DNA from: Variovorax sp. Root473
Lineage (GTDB): Bacteria; Pseudomonadota; Gammaproteobacteria; Burkholderiales; Burkholderiaceae_C
Assembly: GCF_001426505.1 (NCBI RefSeq)
Contig: NZ_LMEV01000016.1
Location: forward strand, 290,714-342,193
Length of the DNA: 51,480 bases
Reading direction: 5' to 3'
Made by a program: the position numbers and the translations under genes. A model generated the notes under the pieces. It was not told where the DNA came from. It saw nothing but the letters and a program-made list of their open reading frames with translations, and searched no databases. Positions 42,223 to 51,480 of this stretch are shown here, piece after piece (positions within the stretch are counted from its first letter, which is position 1; every line of letters starts with the position of its first letter).

Positions 42223-43374
42223 ATGCTGGGATTCACCCAATTCACCGTGAAGAAGAACGAACGCGTGCTGCTGCTGCGCAATGGCGATTTCGACGGGCTG
42301 TACGCCGCTGGCAAGCACCGCGTGTTCACCGGCTTCGACACCGTGCAGCTCGAGCGCTTCTCGCTGGCCGAGCCGGCCTTCGACCACGAGCTGGCCGACT
42401 ACTTCCTGGCGCGCGAGCCGGAACTGGTGCAGCGCGAGTTCGTGCAGGTGTCGCTGGGCGAGACCGAGGTCGGCCTGCGGCATGAAGACGGCGTGCTGGT
42501 GCAGATCCTGCCTCCCGCCACCCGCAAGCTCTACTGGCGCGGCCTGCGCGAGCAGCGCATCGACGTGATCGATGTGGCCGCCGATGCACGCCTGCCGGCC
42601 GAGTTGCTGGCCAAGCTGCAGAGCGTGGCGCTGCGTCCGCGTGCGGTGCAGGGGCTCGAAGGCGTGCTGCTGGTGCAGGTACCCGAGTTCCATGCCGGCG
42701 TGCTCACGCTTGAAGGCCAGATGCAGGCGCTGCTGCCGCCGGGCAACCACGGCTTCTGGCGCTTCAACCGGCAGGTGGCCGTGACGAGCGTGGACCTGCG
42801 CTCGCAGATTGCCGAAGTGAGCGGCCAGGAAATACTGACCCGCGACAAGGTGGGGCTGCGGCTGAACCTGTCGGCGGTGTGGCGTTTCGCCGATGTGCGC
42901 CAGGCCCTGGCGCAGATGCCCAAGCCGGCCGAGCATGTGTACCGCGAGCTGCAGTTCGGCCTGCGCGCGGCGGTGGGCGAGCAGACGCTCGACGCACTGC
43001 TGGAGAACAAGTCGGCCATCGACCAGACGGTGCTGGCGCAGGTGCGAGAGCGGCTCGAGGGTTCGGGCGTGGCGCTGGAGAGCGTGGGCGTGAAGGACAT
43101 CATCCTGCCGGGCGAGATGAAGACCATCCTCGCGCAGGTGGTGGAGGCCGAGAAGTCGGCCCAGGCCAACGTGATCCGCCGTCGCGAGGAAACCGCGGCC
43201 ACGCGCTCGCTGCTGAACACCGCGAAGGTGATGGAGGGCAACCCCGTCGCCTTGCGCATGAAGGAACTCGAGACGCTGGAGCGCGTGGCCGAGCGCATCG
43301 ACAAGATCTCGGTGGTCGGCGGCCTGGACCAGGTGCTCAACGGACTCGTGACGCTGCGGCCGAACGGTTCCTGA
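42223..43374 (+). CDS. slipin (SPFH/band-7 family protein)
   Basis: This 383-residue protein starts at MLGFTQFTVKKNERVLLLRNG. The SPFH core runs to about residue 330: VTSVDLRSQIAEVSGQEILTRDKVGLRLNLSAVWRF, then VGVKDIILPGEMKTILAQVV, both typical of slipins. A coiled-coil-like tail follows. Unlike stomatin it shows no N-terminal membrane hairpin, so membrane attachment is uncertain. It is the first protein of the RNA repair operon. Slipins recur beside rtcB; why is not known. Confidence 0.88.
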   Translation: MLGFTQFTVKKNERVLLLRNGDFDGLYAAGKHRVFTGFDTVQLERFSLAEPAFDHELADYFLAREPELVQREFVQVSLGETEVGLRHEDGVLVQILPPATRKLYWRGLREQRIDVIDVAADARLPAELLAKLQSVALRPRAVQGLEGVLLVQVPEFHAGVLTLEGQMQALLPPGNHGFWRFNRQVAVTSVDLRSQIAEVSGQEILTRDKVGLRLNLSAVWRFADVRQALAQMPKPAEHVYRELQFGLRAAVGEQTLDALLENKSAIDQTVLAQVRERLEGSGVALESVGVKDIILPGEMKTILAQVVEAEKSAQANVIRRREETAATRSLLNTAKVMEGNPVALRMKELETLERVAERIDKISVVGGLDQVLNGLVTLRPNGS

Positions 43375-43422
43375 GCGCTGAAAGCAAGAAACTCGCAGAG
43401 AGGAAAACAGAAGGAAAGAAAA

Positions 43423-44652
<1,230 letters not shown>

Positions 44653-44705
44653 GCATCGGCCGTTGCGGTGTGCTTCGGCCGACCGTCAGAGAGGAAGGAA
44701 AGGCC

Positions 44706-45059
44706 ATGAAAAGCAACAAGCAACGCCGCGCCGAGATCAAGGCGCATCGCCTCGAACGCGCCGCGCGCGCCGTGGCCTTGCAGCGGCAGCAAGTCGATGC
44801 ACGCCTGCCGCGCGCCGAAGGCATGGTCGCCGCTGACACGGCCTTGCTCGCCGCGCACAACAACACCTACGGCCCGCTGCCCACCTTCTACGTTGACAAG
44901 GCCTTCACCTGCCGCGATTGCGGTGCGCAAGAGGTGTGGACGGCCAAGCAGCAGAAGTGGTGGTACGAGGTGGCGCTTGGCAGCATCCACAGCACGGCGG
45001 TGCGGTGTCGCGCGTGCCGGCTTGGAACGTCGCGAACGAGAACAACGACAAACGACTGA
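44706..45059 (+). CDS. zinc-ribbon protein in the RNA repair operon
   Basis: This 117-residue protein has a basic N-terminal helix (KSNKQRRAEIKAHRLERAARAV) and a probable zinc ribbon with Cys69, Cys72, Cys101 and Cys104: FTCRDCGAQEVWTAKQQKWWYE, then VRCRACR. This matches the small zinc-ribbon domain family I know as zf-Tbcl (PF13451). It lies between rtcB and rtcA in the same operon, so it may bind RNA or assist repair. The basic tail ends with RTRTTTND. Confidence 0.8.
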   Translation: MKSNKQRRAEIKAHRLERAARAVALQRQQVDARLPRAEGMVAADTALLAAHNNTYGPLPTFYVDKAFTCRDCGAQEVWTAKQQKWWYEVALGSIHSTAVRCRACRLGTSRTRTTTND

Positions 45060-45082
45060 ACAGTAAAGAAAGACGTGTCCCG

Positions 45083-46183
45083 ATGACGGAAGCACAACAA
45101 GAACAACGAGAACCAAGTGTCGTCGAACTCGACGGCTCCCAAGGCGAAGGCGGCGGACAGATTCTGCGCACCGGCCTCGCGCTGTCGATGGTCACGGGCC
45201 GGCCGCTGGCCATCGCGAAGATCCGCGCGGGCCGCGCCAAGCCGGGCCTGATGCGCCAGCACCTGGCGTGCGTGCACGCGGCGGCGCAGATCAGCGGCGC
45301 GCAGGTCGAGGGTGCGGAGCTGGGCTCGCAGTCGCTGCGCTTCGCGCCGGGGCCGGTGCGCGCGGGCGACTACCGTTTCGCGATCGCCGGCGCGGGCAGC
45401 TGCATGCTGGTGCTGCAGACCGTGCTGCCCCCGCTGCTGCTGCAACCTGCGGGCCAGGTGAGCCGGCTGCGGCTGAGCGGGGGCACGCACAACCCGATGG
45501 CGCCGCCGTTCCATTTCCTGGAGCGTGCGTTCGCGCCGCTGGTGCGTCGCCTTGGCGGCGATCTGCAGCTCGTGCTGCGTCGCTGCGGTTTCTATCCGGC
45601 CGGCGGTGGCGAGGTCGACGCGACGATCGTGCCGGCGGCGGAATGTGCGCGGCTGCAGGCCTTCGACCTGCTGTCGCGTGGCGAGCTGCGCGAAGGCCAT
45701 GCGGAGTGTCTGGCGCCCGGCCTGCCGCGCCATGTGGCGACGCGCGAACTCGAAACGGTGGGCGCGGCGATGGGCTGGTCGGCGCAAGCCGAGCAGCTGC
45801 GCACGGTGCCGACGCGCCAGAACGAGGGTCCGGGCAATGCGCTGCTGGTGACGCTGGCCTACGCGCACCTCACCGAGGTGTTCACGGCCTTCGGCGAAAA
45901 GACGTTGAGCGCGGAACAGGTGGCGCACGGCCTCGTGAAGGAGGTGCGCGCGTTCCAGAAGCACGAGGACGCGGCCGTGGGCCCGCACCTGGCCGACCAG
46001 CTCGCGCTGCTGCTGGCGCTGGCGGTGTTCCGGCAACCGGGGCGGTCAGCCGCGTTCACCTGCAGCGAAGTGACGCCCCACACGCGCACGAACTGCGAGG
46101 TGATCGAGCGCTTCCTGCCGGTGCGCTTCACGATCACCGACGCTGCGGGCCCGCGCGCGGCGCGGGTGCAGGTGGCGTCGTGA
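45083..46183 (+). CDS. rtcA: RtcA RNA 3'-terminal phosphate cyclase
   Basis: This 366-residue enzyme converts RNA 3'-phosphates to 2',3'-cyclic phosphates with ATP, feeding RtcB. The signature ELDGSQGEGGGQILRTGLALS is near the N-terminus. RGTP-like RLSGGTHNPMAPPFHFL and GFYPAGGGEV follow. The adenylated His302 lies in PHLADQLALLLAL. It is full length. It ends five bases from a convergent gene with no visible terminator. Confidence 0.95.
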   Translation: MTEAQQEQREPSVVELDGSQGEGGGQILRTGLALSMVTGRPLAIAKIRAGRAKPGLMRQHLACVHAAAQISGAQVEGAELGSQSLRFAPGPVRAGDYRFAIAGAGSCMLVLQTVLPPLLLQPAGQVSRLRLSGGTHNPMAPPFHFLERAFAPLVRRLGGDLQLVLRRCGFYPAGGGEVDATIVPAAECARLQAFDLLSRGELREGHAECLAPGLPRHVATRELETVGAAMGWSAQAEQLRTVPTRQNEGPGNALLVTLAYAHLTEVFTAFGEKTLSAEQVAHGLVKEVRAFQKHEDAAVGPHLADQLALLLALAVFRQPGRSAAFTCSEVTPHTRTNCEVIERFLPVRFTITDAAGPRAARVQVAS

Positions 46184-46187
46184 TGGA

Positions 46188-46535
46188 TTACAGGCCGGCC
46201 TGGCGCGTGAGTTCGCGGGCTTGCGCGGGAATCACGCTGCCGACGAAGGCTTCGCGCTTCAGGTTCTGGCCCGGAGCGTGGGCAGTTGCCACGGCTTGGC
46301 TGTGAACCGCCTGACGGTCGACGGTGGAGGTCACGGCCACGGTGCCTTCGGCGGCGGCGTCGGAGTATTCGTTGCCATTGCGCGCGGCGGCGACGGCTTC
46401 GGTGCGCACGTCGGCGCGGCTGGCGGCCGAGGTGATGGCGTGCACGCCTTCGTAGGTTTCGGCGTGGGCTGCACCGGCGGTGCCCAGCAGGGCGAAAGCG
46501 GCGGCGGAAATGGCGAGGAGTTGCTTGCTGTTCAT
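46188..46535 (-). CDS. small exported protein (DUF4148-like)
   Basis: This 115-residue protein has a signal peptide ending in GAAHAE (~residue 27). The rest is rich in Ala, Val and Thr, with a repeated pattern (SRADVRTEAVAAAR, DRQAVHSQAVATAH) typical of small periplasmic proteins of Burkholderiales. The family match to DUF4148 is tentative. Its stop is only five bases from that of rtcA, on the other strand. Confidence 0.65.
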   Translation of the reverse strand: MNSKQLLAISAAAFALLGTAGAAHAETYEGVHAITSAASRADVRTEAVAAARNGNEYSDAAAEGTVAVTSTVDRQAVHSQAVATAHAPGQNLKREAFVGSVIPAQARELTRQAGL

Positions 46536-46653
46536 GATGCGTTTTCCCTTTGAGTCTGTGGGCGGCGGACAGTCGTCGTTGCCACAAGCTGCAGTGTGAA
46601 ACCGCATCGCGGAAGGCGCTGTGCGTTTGCGCACCGAATCCGGCAGCTGACGC

Positions 46654-48312
46654 TCAGGGTGTTTTTGCAGCGCGCGAATACATCACGGCCAGCGGCTCGG
46701 AGCGCCCGCGCACGTCCAGCGTGTCGACCGGCCCGAGCGTGTCTTCGGCGTCGGCCTGCTGCGCTGCGAACTGCGAGACCACGAGCCGCGCCGAAGCGGT
46801 CTTCGAATGGTCCTGCAGGCGGCTCGCGGTGTTGACCACCTCGCCGATGGCGGTGAAGGTGGTGGTTTCGAGGTAGCCGACCTCGCCCACGGCCGCGCGC
46901 CCGGCGTGCAGGCCCATGCCGAAGTCCAGGTGCTGGCCGAACTGGGCCAGGAAGTCGACGTTCCACGCGTCCATGCGCTCGCCGATGAGTCGGGTGGCGC
47001 GCAGGGCCTGCCGGCAGGCGGTGGGCAGGTCGCATTCGAGGCCGAAGATGGCCATCACGCTGTCGCCGATGAACTGGTTGGGCACGCCGCCACTCTCGCG
47101 CACGGCGGCGCCCAAGATGGCGAAGTAGCGGTCGAGCACGTAGGCGAGGTCGAAGGGCCACTGCCGCTCCGACAGGCCCGACCAGCGCCGCAGGTCGACA
47201 AACAAAATCGCCACGTCGCGTTCGTGCCCAAAGCGGCCGACCGGCGCGGGCCGGCCCTCGCGCGGCAGCGGTGCGAACAGCGGCGTCACCTCGATGCTGC
47301 CGCGCGGGCGCAGCTGGCAGGCCAGCCGCACGTCGTGCGGGGCGCGCACGCGTTCGAGCGTGCGCTGCTCGTCGCGGCCCGGCGTGCCGATGTGTTCGGG
47401 CGCACCGCTCACGCGCACGCGGCACGTGGAGCAGCGCGCGCGCCCGCCGCAGATCGACACGTGCGCGATGCCGTGCGAGCGGCTGGCTTCGAGCACGCTC
47501 CAGCCGGGCGGCACGTGCACGGTGCGGTCGGGGTAGCGCAGCGCGACGGTGGCGCCGTTGGGGCGTCGGGACAAACGGCTGCGCGCTGCGTAGGCCGCGA
47601 GCAGGGCCAGCAGCGCCAAGGCGTAGTAGCGCTTGAGGTTGGTCTCGGCGGTGTTGAGCGCGCGGCCCTGGTCGGGCGTCGGCAGCGTGACGGGCGGCAC
47701 GCCGGTCCACTGGAACTCGCGCCCCATCGAGACGAAGCCCATCGCGGCGGTCACCGGCAAAAGCACGGCGATGGCGAGCAGGGGCGCGAACAGGCGTCGG
47801 TAGAGCGGGCGCACGCGCAGCGCGAAGTGCAGGCCGAGGCAGCCGTGGACCCAGGCGGCGAGCATCATGCCCAGCTGCGCGCCCGCGCCGGCCATGTCCC
47901 ACAGGCCCCAGACCACGCGCACGTACGAGCCCTCGATGCCGTAGGCCAGCCAGGCGCCGCGCATCGCGGTGAGGTGGGTGGCCAGCAGCAGCGGCAGCGC
48001 AAAGCCCAGCAGCACGCGCAGGGCTTCGAGCGGCGGCATGCGCAGCGTGCGGCGCTCCCACAGCGCGGCCACAGCGAGCACGAGGTGGGTGGCGGCGGCG
48101 CCGTACAGCAGCAGCGTGCCGGGCAGGCTGTGCCAGAACTTCTGCACGCCGCGCAGCACGGTCTCGGCCGCGGCGAAGGAGACGATGCCCAGTGAATGGT
48201 TCAGCAGGTGCGCCGTGATGTAGGCCATCAGCACCAGCCCGCTTGCCCAGCGGAGGTTGCGCCGTGTCGGCGTTCTCAGTGAAAAAGTGGGCGGTGGGGA
48301 ACGTCTGTCCAT
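46654..48312 (-). CDS. membrane adenylate cyclase with [2Fe-2S] domain (CyaC-like)
   Basis: This 552-residue protein has three parts. Residues ~20-245 are hydrophobic helices with spaced His (35, 39, 76, 113, 156, 162), as in a diheme cytochrome-b anchor like Sinorhizobium CyaC. Residues ~255-340 are an adrenodoxin-type [2Fe-2S] domain with Cys288, Cys294 and Cys297 and a fourth Cys in RLACQLR. Residues ~370-545 are a class III cyclase: ILFVDLRRWS, FIGDSVMAIFG and VNTASRL. It likely makes cAMP in response to quinone or redox state. It is divergent from a Crp/Fnr gene 43 bases away. Confidence 0.85.
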   Translation of the reverse strand: MDRRSPPPTFSLRTPTRRNLRWASGLVLMAYITAHLLNHSLGIVSFAAAETVLRGVQKFWHSLPGTLLLYGAAATHLVLAVAALWERRTLRMPPLEALRVLLGFALPLLLATHLTAMRGAWLAYGIEGSYVRVVWGLWDMAGAGAQLGMMLAAWVHGCLGLHFALRVRPLYRRLFAPLLAIAVLLPVTAAMGFVSMGREFQWTGVPPVTLPTPDQGRALNTAETNLKRYYALALLALLAAYAARSRLSRRPNGATVALRYPDRTVHVPPGWSVLEASRSHGIAHVSICGGRARCSTCRVRVSGAPEHIGTPGRDEQRTLERVRAPHDVRLACQLRPRGSIEVTPLFAPLPREGRPAPVGRFGHERDVAILFVDLRRWSGLSERQWPFDLAYVLDRYFAILGAAVRESGGVPNQFIGDSVMAIFGLECDLPTACRQALRATRLIGERMDAWNVDFLAQFGQHLDFGMGLHAGRAAVGEVGYLETTTFTAIGEVVNTASRLQDHSKTASARLVVSQFAAQQADAEDTLGPVDTLDVRGRSEPLAVMYSRAAKTP

Positions 48313-48355
48313 GAACGGGTTCGAAGCGGCACCCGAGCATAATGCGCGCGCCTCA

Positions 48356-49081
48356 ATGACCACCGGCATGGCCCTCCCCGAACCCACCCCCCGCTCCAGC
48401 CTTGCGCTGCGCCGCATCGCGCTGCTCGAAGGCCTGTCCGACGACCGCTTCGACCAGCTGGCGCGCCAGTGCCTGTGGCACAGCGTGGCGGCCGGCAAGC
48501 CGCTGATGCTGCGCGCCGACCTGCAGGGCGAGGTGTTCCTGCTGGTGTCAGGCCGCGTGCGGGTGACGACCTACGCGGCCAACGGCCGGCAGGTGACCTT
48601 CCGCGATTCGGACGCCGGCGCGCATTTCGGCGACATCGCGGCGCTCGATGGCGGGCCGCGCTCGGCCGACGTGATCACGCTTGAACCCTGCGTGGTCGCC
48701 AGCCTGGACCGCGCCGCCTTCCTCGCGCTGCTGCGCGAAGAGCCGCTGGTGGCCGAGCGCGTGATGCAGCGCCTGGCCGCGCTGGTGCGGCAGCTGTCGG
48801 AACGGGTGATCGACCTGAGCACGCTGGGCGTGCAGAACCGCCTGCACGCCGAGCTGCTGCGCTTGGCGCGCGAGGCGGGCATCGACGGCAACGAGGCCCG
48901 GCTGGAGCCCGCACCCAAGCACGCGGCGCTGGCCAGCCAGATCAGCACCAACCGCGAGCAGGTGACCCGCGAACTCAACACGCTGGTGCGCGGCGGCGTG
49001 CTGCGCAAGGACGGCAAGGCGCTGGTCGTGGCCGACGCCGAGCGGTTGGCGCAGATGGTGTCGCAGGTGCGCGGGGACTGA
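48356..49081 (+). CDS. Crp/Fnr-family regulator
   Basis: This 241-residue protein has a cyclic-nucleotide-binding domain (~20-140; FLLVSGRVRVTTYAANGRQVTF, then HFGDIAALDGGPRSADV, where Asp replaces the usual Glu but the ligand Arg is kept) and a winged helix (QISTNREQVTRELNTL). No Fnr-type cysteine cluster is present, so cAMP is the likely ligand. The adjacent cyclase supports this. An earlier start at 48311 and a later one at 48368 are possible. Confidence 0.9.
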   Translation: MTTGMALPEPTPRSSLALRRIALLEGLSDDRFDQLARQCLWHSVAAGKPLMLRADLQGEVFLLVSGRVRVTTYAANGRQVTFRDSDAGAHFGDIAALDGGPRSADVITLEPCVVASLDRAAFLALLREEPLVAERVMQRLAALVRQLSERVIDLSTLGVQNRLHAELLRLAREAGIDGNEARLEPAPKHAALASQISTNREQVTRELNTLVRGGVLRKDGKALVVADAERLAQMVSQVRGD

Positions 49082-49096
49082 CCCGCTCCGGTCCGA

Positions 49097-49570
49097 TCAG
49101 TTCCAGCGGCCGTTCGGGCCGGCGACGCTGAGGCGACCGGCACCCATCAGCGCCACGCTCAGCGCGCCGAACAGGTACAGGCCCTGCAGCTCCAGCGCCC
49201 AACCGCCCTGCTTGGTCAGCGCGAACAGGTCGGCCATGTGCACGAGGCCGAGGGCCACGAGCATGTTGATGACGACCACCGCGGCGGCGGCGCGCGTCCA
49301 GACGCCCGCGATCATCAGCAGCGGCGCAACGATCTCGCCCACGAACACGAGGTAGGCCAGCCCGCCTGGCAGCCCGGCCTTGGCCAGCATGCCGCCGATG
49401 AAGCCGACGCCGGCCGAGAGCTTGAAGATGCCGTGCAGCAGCATCAGCACGCCGACCGACACGCGCAGCACCAGCTTGCCGGCGTCGTCGCGAGCGGCGG
49501 GCGTGGCAAGGAACGACGAAGAGGAAGACGCCGAAGCGGCAGAGGCGAGAGGGGCAGCCCGGGTGTTCAT
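49097..49570 (-). CDS. DoxX-family membrane protein
   Basis: This 157-residue protein has four predicted membrane helices after a Ser/Ala-rich N-terminus. VLRVSVGVLMLLHGIFKLSAGVGFI and LAYLVFVGEIVAPLLMIAGVW are the DoxX pattern. Such proteins are poorly characterised, with reported links to redox or thiosulfate. It is a single gene facing the Crp gene. The ATG at 49570 was taken over upstream ones, which would add an unlikely Arg-rich leader. Confidence 0.85.
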   Translation of the reverse strand: MNTRAAPLASAASASSSSSFLATPAARDDAGKLVLRVSVGVLMLLHGIFKLSAGVGFIGGMLAKAGLPGGLAYLVFVGEIVAPLLMIAGVWTRAAAAVVVINMLVALGLVHMADLFALTKQGGWALELQGLYLFGALSVALMGAGRLSVAGPNGRWN

Positions 49571-49808
49571 GGCGGATCCTTGAGGGGAAAAAGAGAGGAC
49601 AGCCGCCACGGACTGCGGCGGTGCCGGGCCAGTGTGGCGAGCCGTCCGGCGGGTGTCGGTGCGTTTACGCACACTTTTTCCAGGTTGATGCGGGTCGCCC
49701 TTGGAAAGCGAAGCCCGGCCTGCAGCGGGCATGCACTGCGGCTTCCTGCTACGCTCCGCCCCGGCCCGTCTGCCTCTGGCGGGCTTTTTTCTGCGCTGCT
49801 GGCTCCCC

Positions 49809-50567
49809 ATGGTTTTTCCCCTCATCACCGACCCGTCGTTCTACGCGGTCGCCGTTCCCGCCGTGCTGCTGCTCGGCATCAGCAAGAGCGGCTTCGGCGC
49901 CGGTTTCGGGTCGCTGGCCGTGCCAATGATGGCGCTGGCCGTCACCGTGCCGCAGGCGGCGGCGATCCTGATGCCGCTGCTGCTGCTCATGGACCTGCTC
50001 GGCCTGGCCGCGTTCCGGCGCGACTTCGACCGTTCGCTGCTGAAGTTCCTGATTCCGTTCGGGCTGGTCGGCACGGTGATCGGCACGCTGCTGTTTCGCG
50101 TGCTCTCGGCCCACACGGTGGCGGGCATCGTGGGCGTGTTCACGCTGGTGTTTTTGGCGCAGCGCCTGGTGTTTCCGCCCAAGCCCAACGACCCGCTGCC
50201 GTCGCGCGCGGTGGGCGCCGTGTTGACGGCGGTGTCGGGCTTCACCAGCTTCATCGCGCATGCGGGCGGCCCGCCGATCAATGCCTACGTGATTCCGTTG
50301 AAGCTCAAGCCCGTGGTGTTCACGGCGACGATGGCCTACTTCTTCTTCGTGGTGAATCTCAGCAAGTGGATTCCCTACGCGTGGCTCGGCCTGCTGGACT
50401 TTCGCACACTGGCCACCTCGCTCGTGCTGATGCCGATCGCACCGCTGGGCGTGTGGATCGGCATCCGCATTGCACGCCGCATCGATGCGACGTGGTTCTA
50501 TCGCTTCGTGTACCTGGGCATGCTGCTGACAGGCCTGAAACTCGTCTACGACGGCTTCCTGGCCTGA
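49809..50567 (+). CDS. TauE/SafE-family permease
   Basis: This 252-residue membrane protein has about eight hydrophobic segments. The motif GISKSGFGAGFGSLAVPMMAL at the N-terminus and FIAHAGGPPINAYVIPLKL in the middle define the TauE/SafE (formerly DUF81) family of sulfite or sulfonate exporters. The substrate here is not known. Two possible earlier starts exist (from 49701), but MVFPLITD fits the family. Confidence 0.9.
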   Translation: MVFPLITDPSFYAVAVPAVLLLGISKSGFGAGFGSLAVPMMALAVTVPQAAAILMPLLLLMDLLGLAAFRRDFDRSLLKFLIPFGLVGTVIGTLLFRVLSAHTVAGIVGVFTLVFLAQRLVFPPKPNDPLPSRAVGAVLTAVSGFTSFIAHAGGPPINAYVIPLKLKPVVFTATMAYFFFVVNLSKWIPYAWLGLLDFRTLATSLVLMPIAPLGVWIGIRIARRIDATWFYRFVYLGMLLTGLKLVYDGFLA

Positions 50568-50573
50568 GCACGT

Positions 50574-50933
50574 TCAGAGTTCGACGATGCTCTTGAACCC
50601 GCCGAAGATCATCCGCTTGCCGTCGAACGGCATGGTCTTCGGGTCCATTGCGGCGATGCGCGGGTCGGCCATCACCTTGGCATTGATCGTGTCGCGGTGC
50701 TTGCGCGATTTGTAGACGATCCACGAGAAGGCCACGGTCTCGTCGGCCTTGAGCTTCACGCTTTGCGGGAACGAGGTGAGCTTGCCGGGCTTCACGTCGT
50801 CGGCGATGCACTCCACGTACTCGAGCGCGCCGTACTCCATCCAGACCTTGCCGGCCTTGCGCGCCAGCTTGCGATAGGCCTCGACGTTCTTGGTGGGAAT
50901 GGCGACGATGAATCCGTCCACATAACGAGCCAT
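50574..50933 (-). CDS. DUF1428 protein
   Basis: This 119-residue protein begins MARYVDGFIVAIPTKNVEAY and has YGALEYVECIADDVKPG, SWIVYKSRKHRD and DGKRMIFGGFK, which match the DUF1428 family, a ferredoxin-like alpha/beta fold often annotated as an RNA signal recognition particle 4.5S RNA. The function is unknown. It stops seven bases from the convergent permease gene. Confidence 0.88.
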   Translation of the reverse strand: MARYVDGFIVAIPTKNVEAYRKLARKAGKVWMEYGALEYVECIADDVKPGKLTSFPQSVKLKADETVAFSWIVYKSRKHRDTINAKVMADPRIAAMDPKTMPFDGKRMIFGGFKSIVEL

Positions 50934-51000
50934 GTCTGTTCTCCTGAAGAGTGTGTAGAACCGTTGCAGAAAGAAAAGCGGGGGCTGCATGGCGCCGTCG

Positions 51001-51480
51001 TCACGACGACGCCGTCTCGCCCGCCGCGCCCGGGGCCGACGCTGCTTCGCTGTTGTTGTTCTGGGTGTGTCCCGGCGCGGCCGGGCGAAGCAGCAGGACC
51101 CCGATCAGACCCGCCGCCGCCGCGAACACGGCGCCGACAAGGAATGCCAGGTTGTAGCCACCGTTGAGCGCCAGCGGCATCTGCGCGCCTGCGGTGGCCA
51201 TGGCAGTGGTGCGTGCCGCCGCGGCGCTGGCCAGCACGGCCAGGCCCAGGGCGCCGCCCATCATGAAGGCGGTGTTGACCACGCCCGAGGCCAGGCCCGA
51301 GTCGGACGGGTCGACCTCGCTCATGGCCGCCAGCAGCACCGGGTTGAAGGCCATGCCCGCGCCCAGGCCCAGCAGCACCATGCCGGGCAGCACGTCGAGC
51401 ACGAAGCCGCTATTGACCGGCGCGCGCGCGAACAGCGCCAGCCCGATGGCCGCGAGCCACAAGCCCGCCGCCAGCGGCTT
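51001..51480 (-). CDS. MFS drug/H+ antiporter (DHA2-like), C-terminal part
   Basis: The frame is open through the right window edge, so only the final 159 residues are visible. They hold four hydrophobic helices, the motif MVLLGLGAGMAFNPVLLAAMSEVDPSDSGLASGVVNTAFMMGGALGLAV, and a Ser/Ala-rich tail, typical of EmrB/QacA-type exporters. The substrate cannot be told from this part. Confidence 0.82.
   Translation of the reverse strand, partial: KPLAAGLWLAAIGLALFARAPVNSGFVLDVLPGMVLLGLGAGMAFNPVLLAAMSEVDPSDSGLASGVVNTAFMMGGALGLAVLASAAAARTTAMATAGAQMPLALNGGYNLAFLVGAVFAAAAGLIGVLLLRPAAPGHTQNNNSEAASAPGAAGETASS

Noticed and set aside
46188..46634. longer start for the small exported protein
   Set aside because: An upstream start would place 33 non-signal residues before a normal signal peptide beginning MNSKQLL.

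Overview
The window looks like chromosome of a Comamonadaceae betaproteobacterium, most likely Variovorax or a close relative. This is inferred from the high GC content, the many Bug-type tripartite tricarboxylate transporter (TTT) binding proteins, a beta-ketoadipate cluster flanked by Bug genes, a complete tad pilus locus ending in a sigma-54 activator, and an RtcR-controlled RNA repair operon. No rRNA, standard tRNA, phage, insertion sequence or CRISPR array was found.

Region 1 (1-9553, + strand) is a surface or secretion locus. It holds the end of a Gly/Leu/Val-rich repeat protein, an OmpA-domain lipoprotein, a 1027-residue fusion of a helical-repeat domain with a MurF-like ligase whose ATP-binding residues look altered, a 97-residue membrane protein, and a complete type I secretion set (ABC transporter, HlyD adaptor, TolC-like channel). 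A hairpin-rich repeat closes the region.

Region 2 (9554-23715, - strand) is a complete tad/Flp pilus locus. Read 5'->3' the order is flp, tadV, cpaB, cpaC, tadZ, tadA, tadB, tadC, tadD, a DUF3613 gene, two TadE-like genes, tadG and a VpsR-like sigma-54 activator. Most genes overlap or nearly touch. The 411 bases upstream of flp carry a cluster of CGTTAC motifs.

Region 3 (23716-26351, - strand) pairs a Csd6-like L,D-transpeptidase with a TPR protein; both end in an NTF2/SnoaL-like domain. Region 4 (26555-33219) is pcaR-pcaIJF with three Bug binding proteins and no membrane partner. Region 5 (33242-37791) holds small accessory genes and a TonB-dependent receptor with a Fur-like site upstream.

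Region 6 (37816-46183) is RNA-centred and is the most interesting part. A divergent pair faces outward from a 678-base intergenic region. On the - strand are rtcR, a 2H phosphoesterase, a DEDDh exonuclease and an ornithine cyclodeaminase family gene. On the + strand, behind a near-consensus sigma-54 promoter, are a leader of about 500 nt containing a tRNA-like fold (D, anticodon and T arms without a normal acceptor stem), a slipin, rtcB, a zinc-ribbon protein and rtcA. The leader resembles a bacterial Y-RNA-like tRNA mimic, but no Ro60/Rsr gene is visible.

Region 7 (46188-51480) has a small secreted protein, a membrane adenylate cyclase with a [2Fe-2S] domain divergent from a Crp/Fnr regulator, DoxX, a TauE/SafE permease, a DUF1428 protein and the end of an MFS exporter. 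All functional calls rest on reading motifs by eye; no database search was run.
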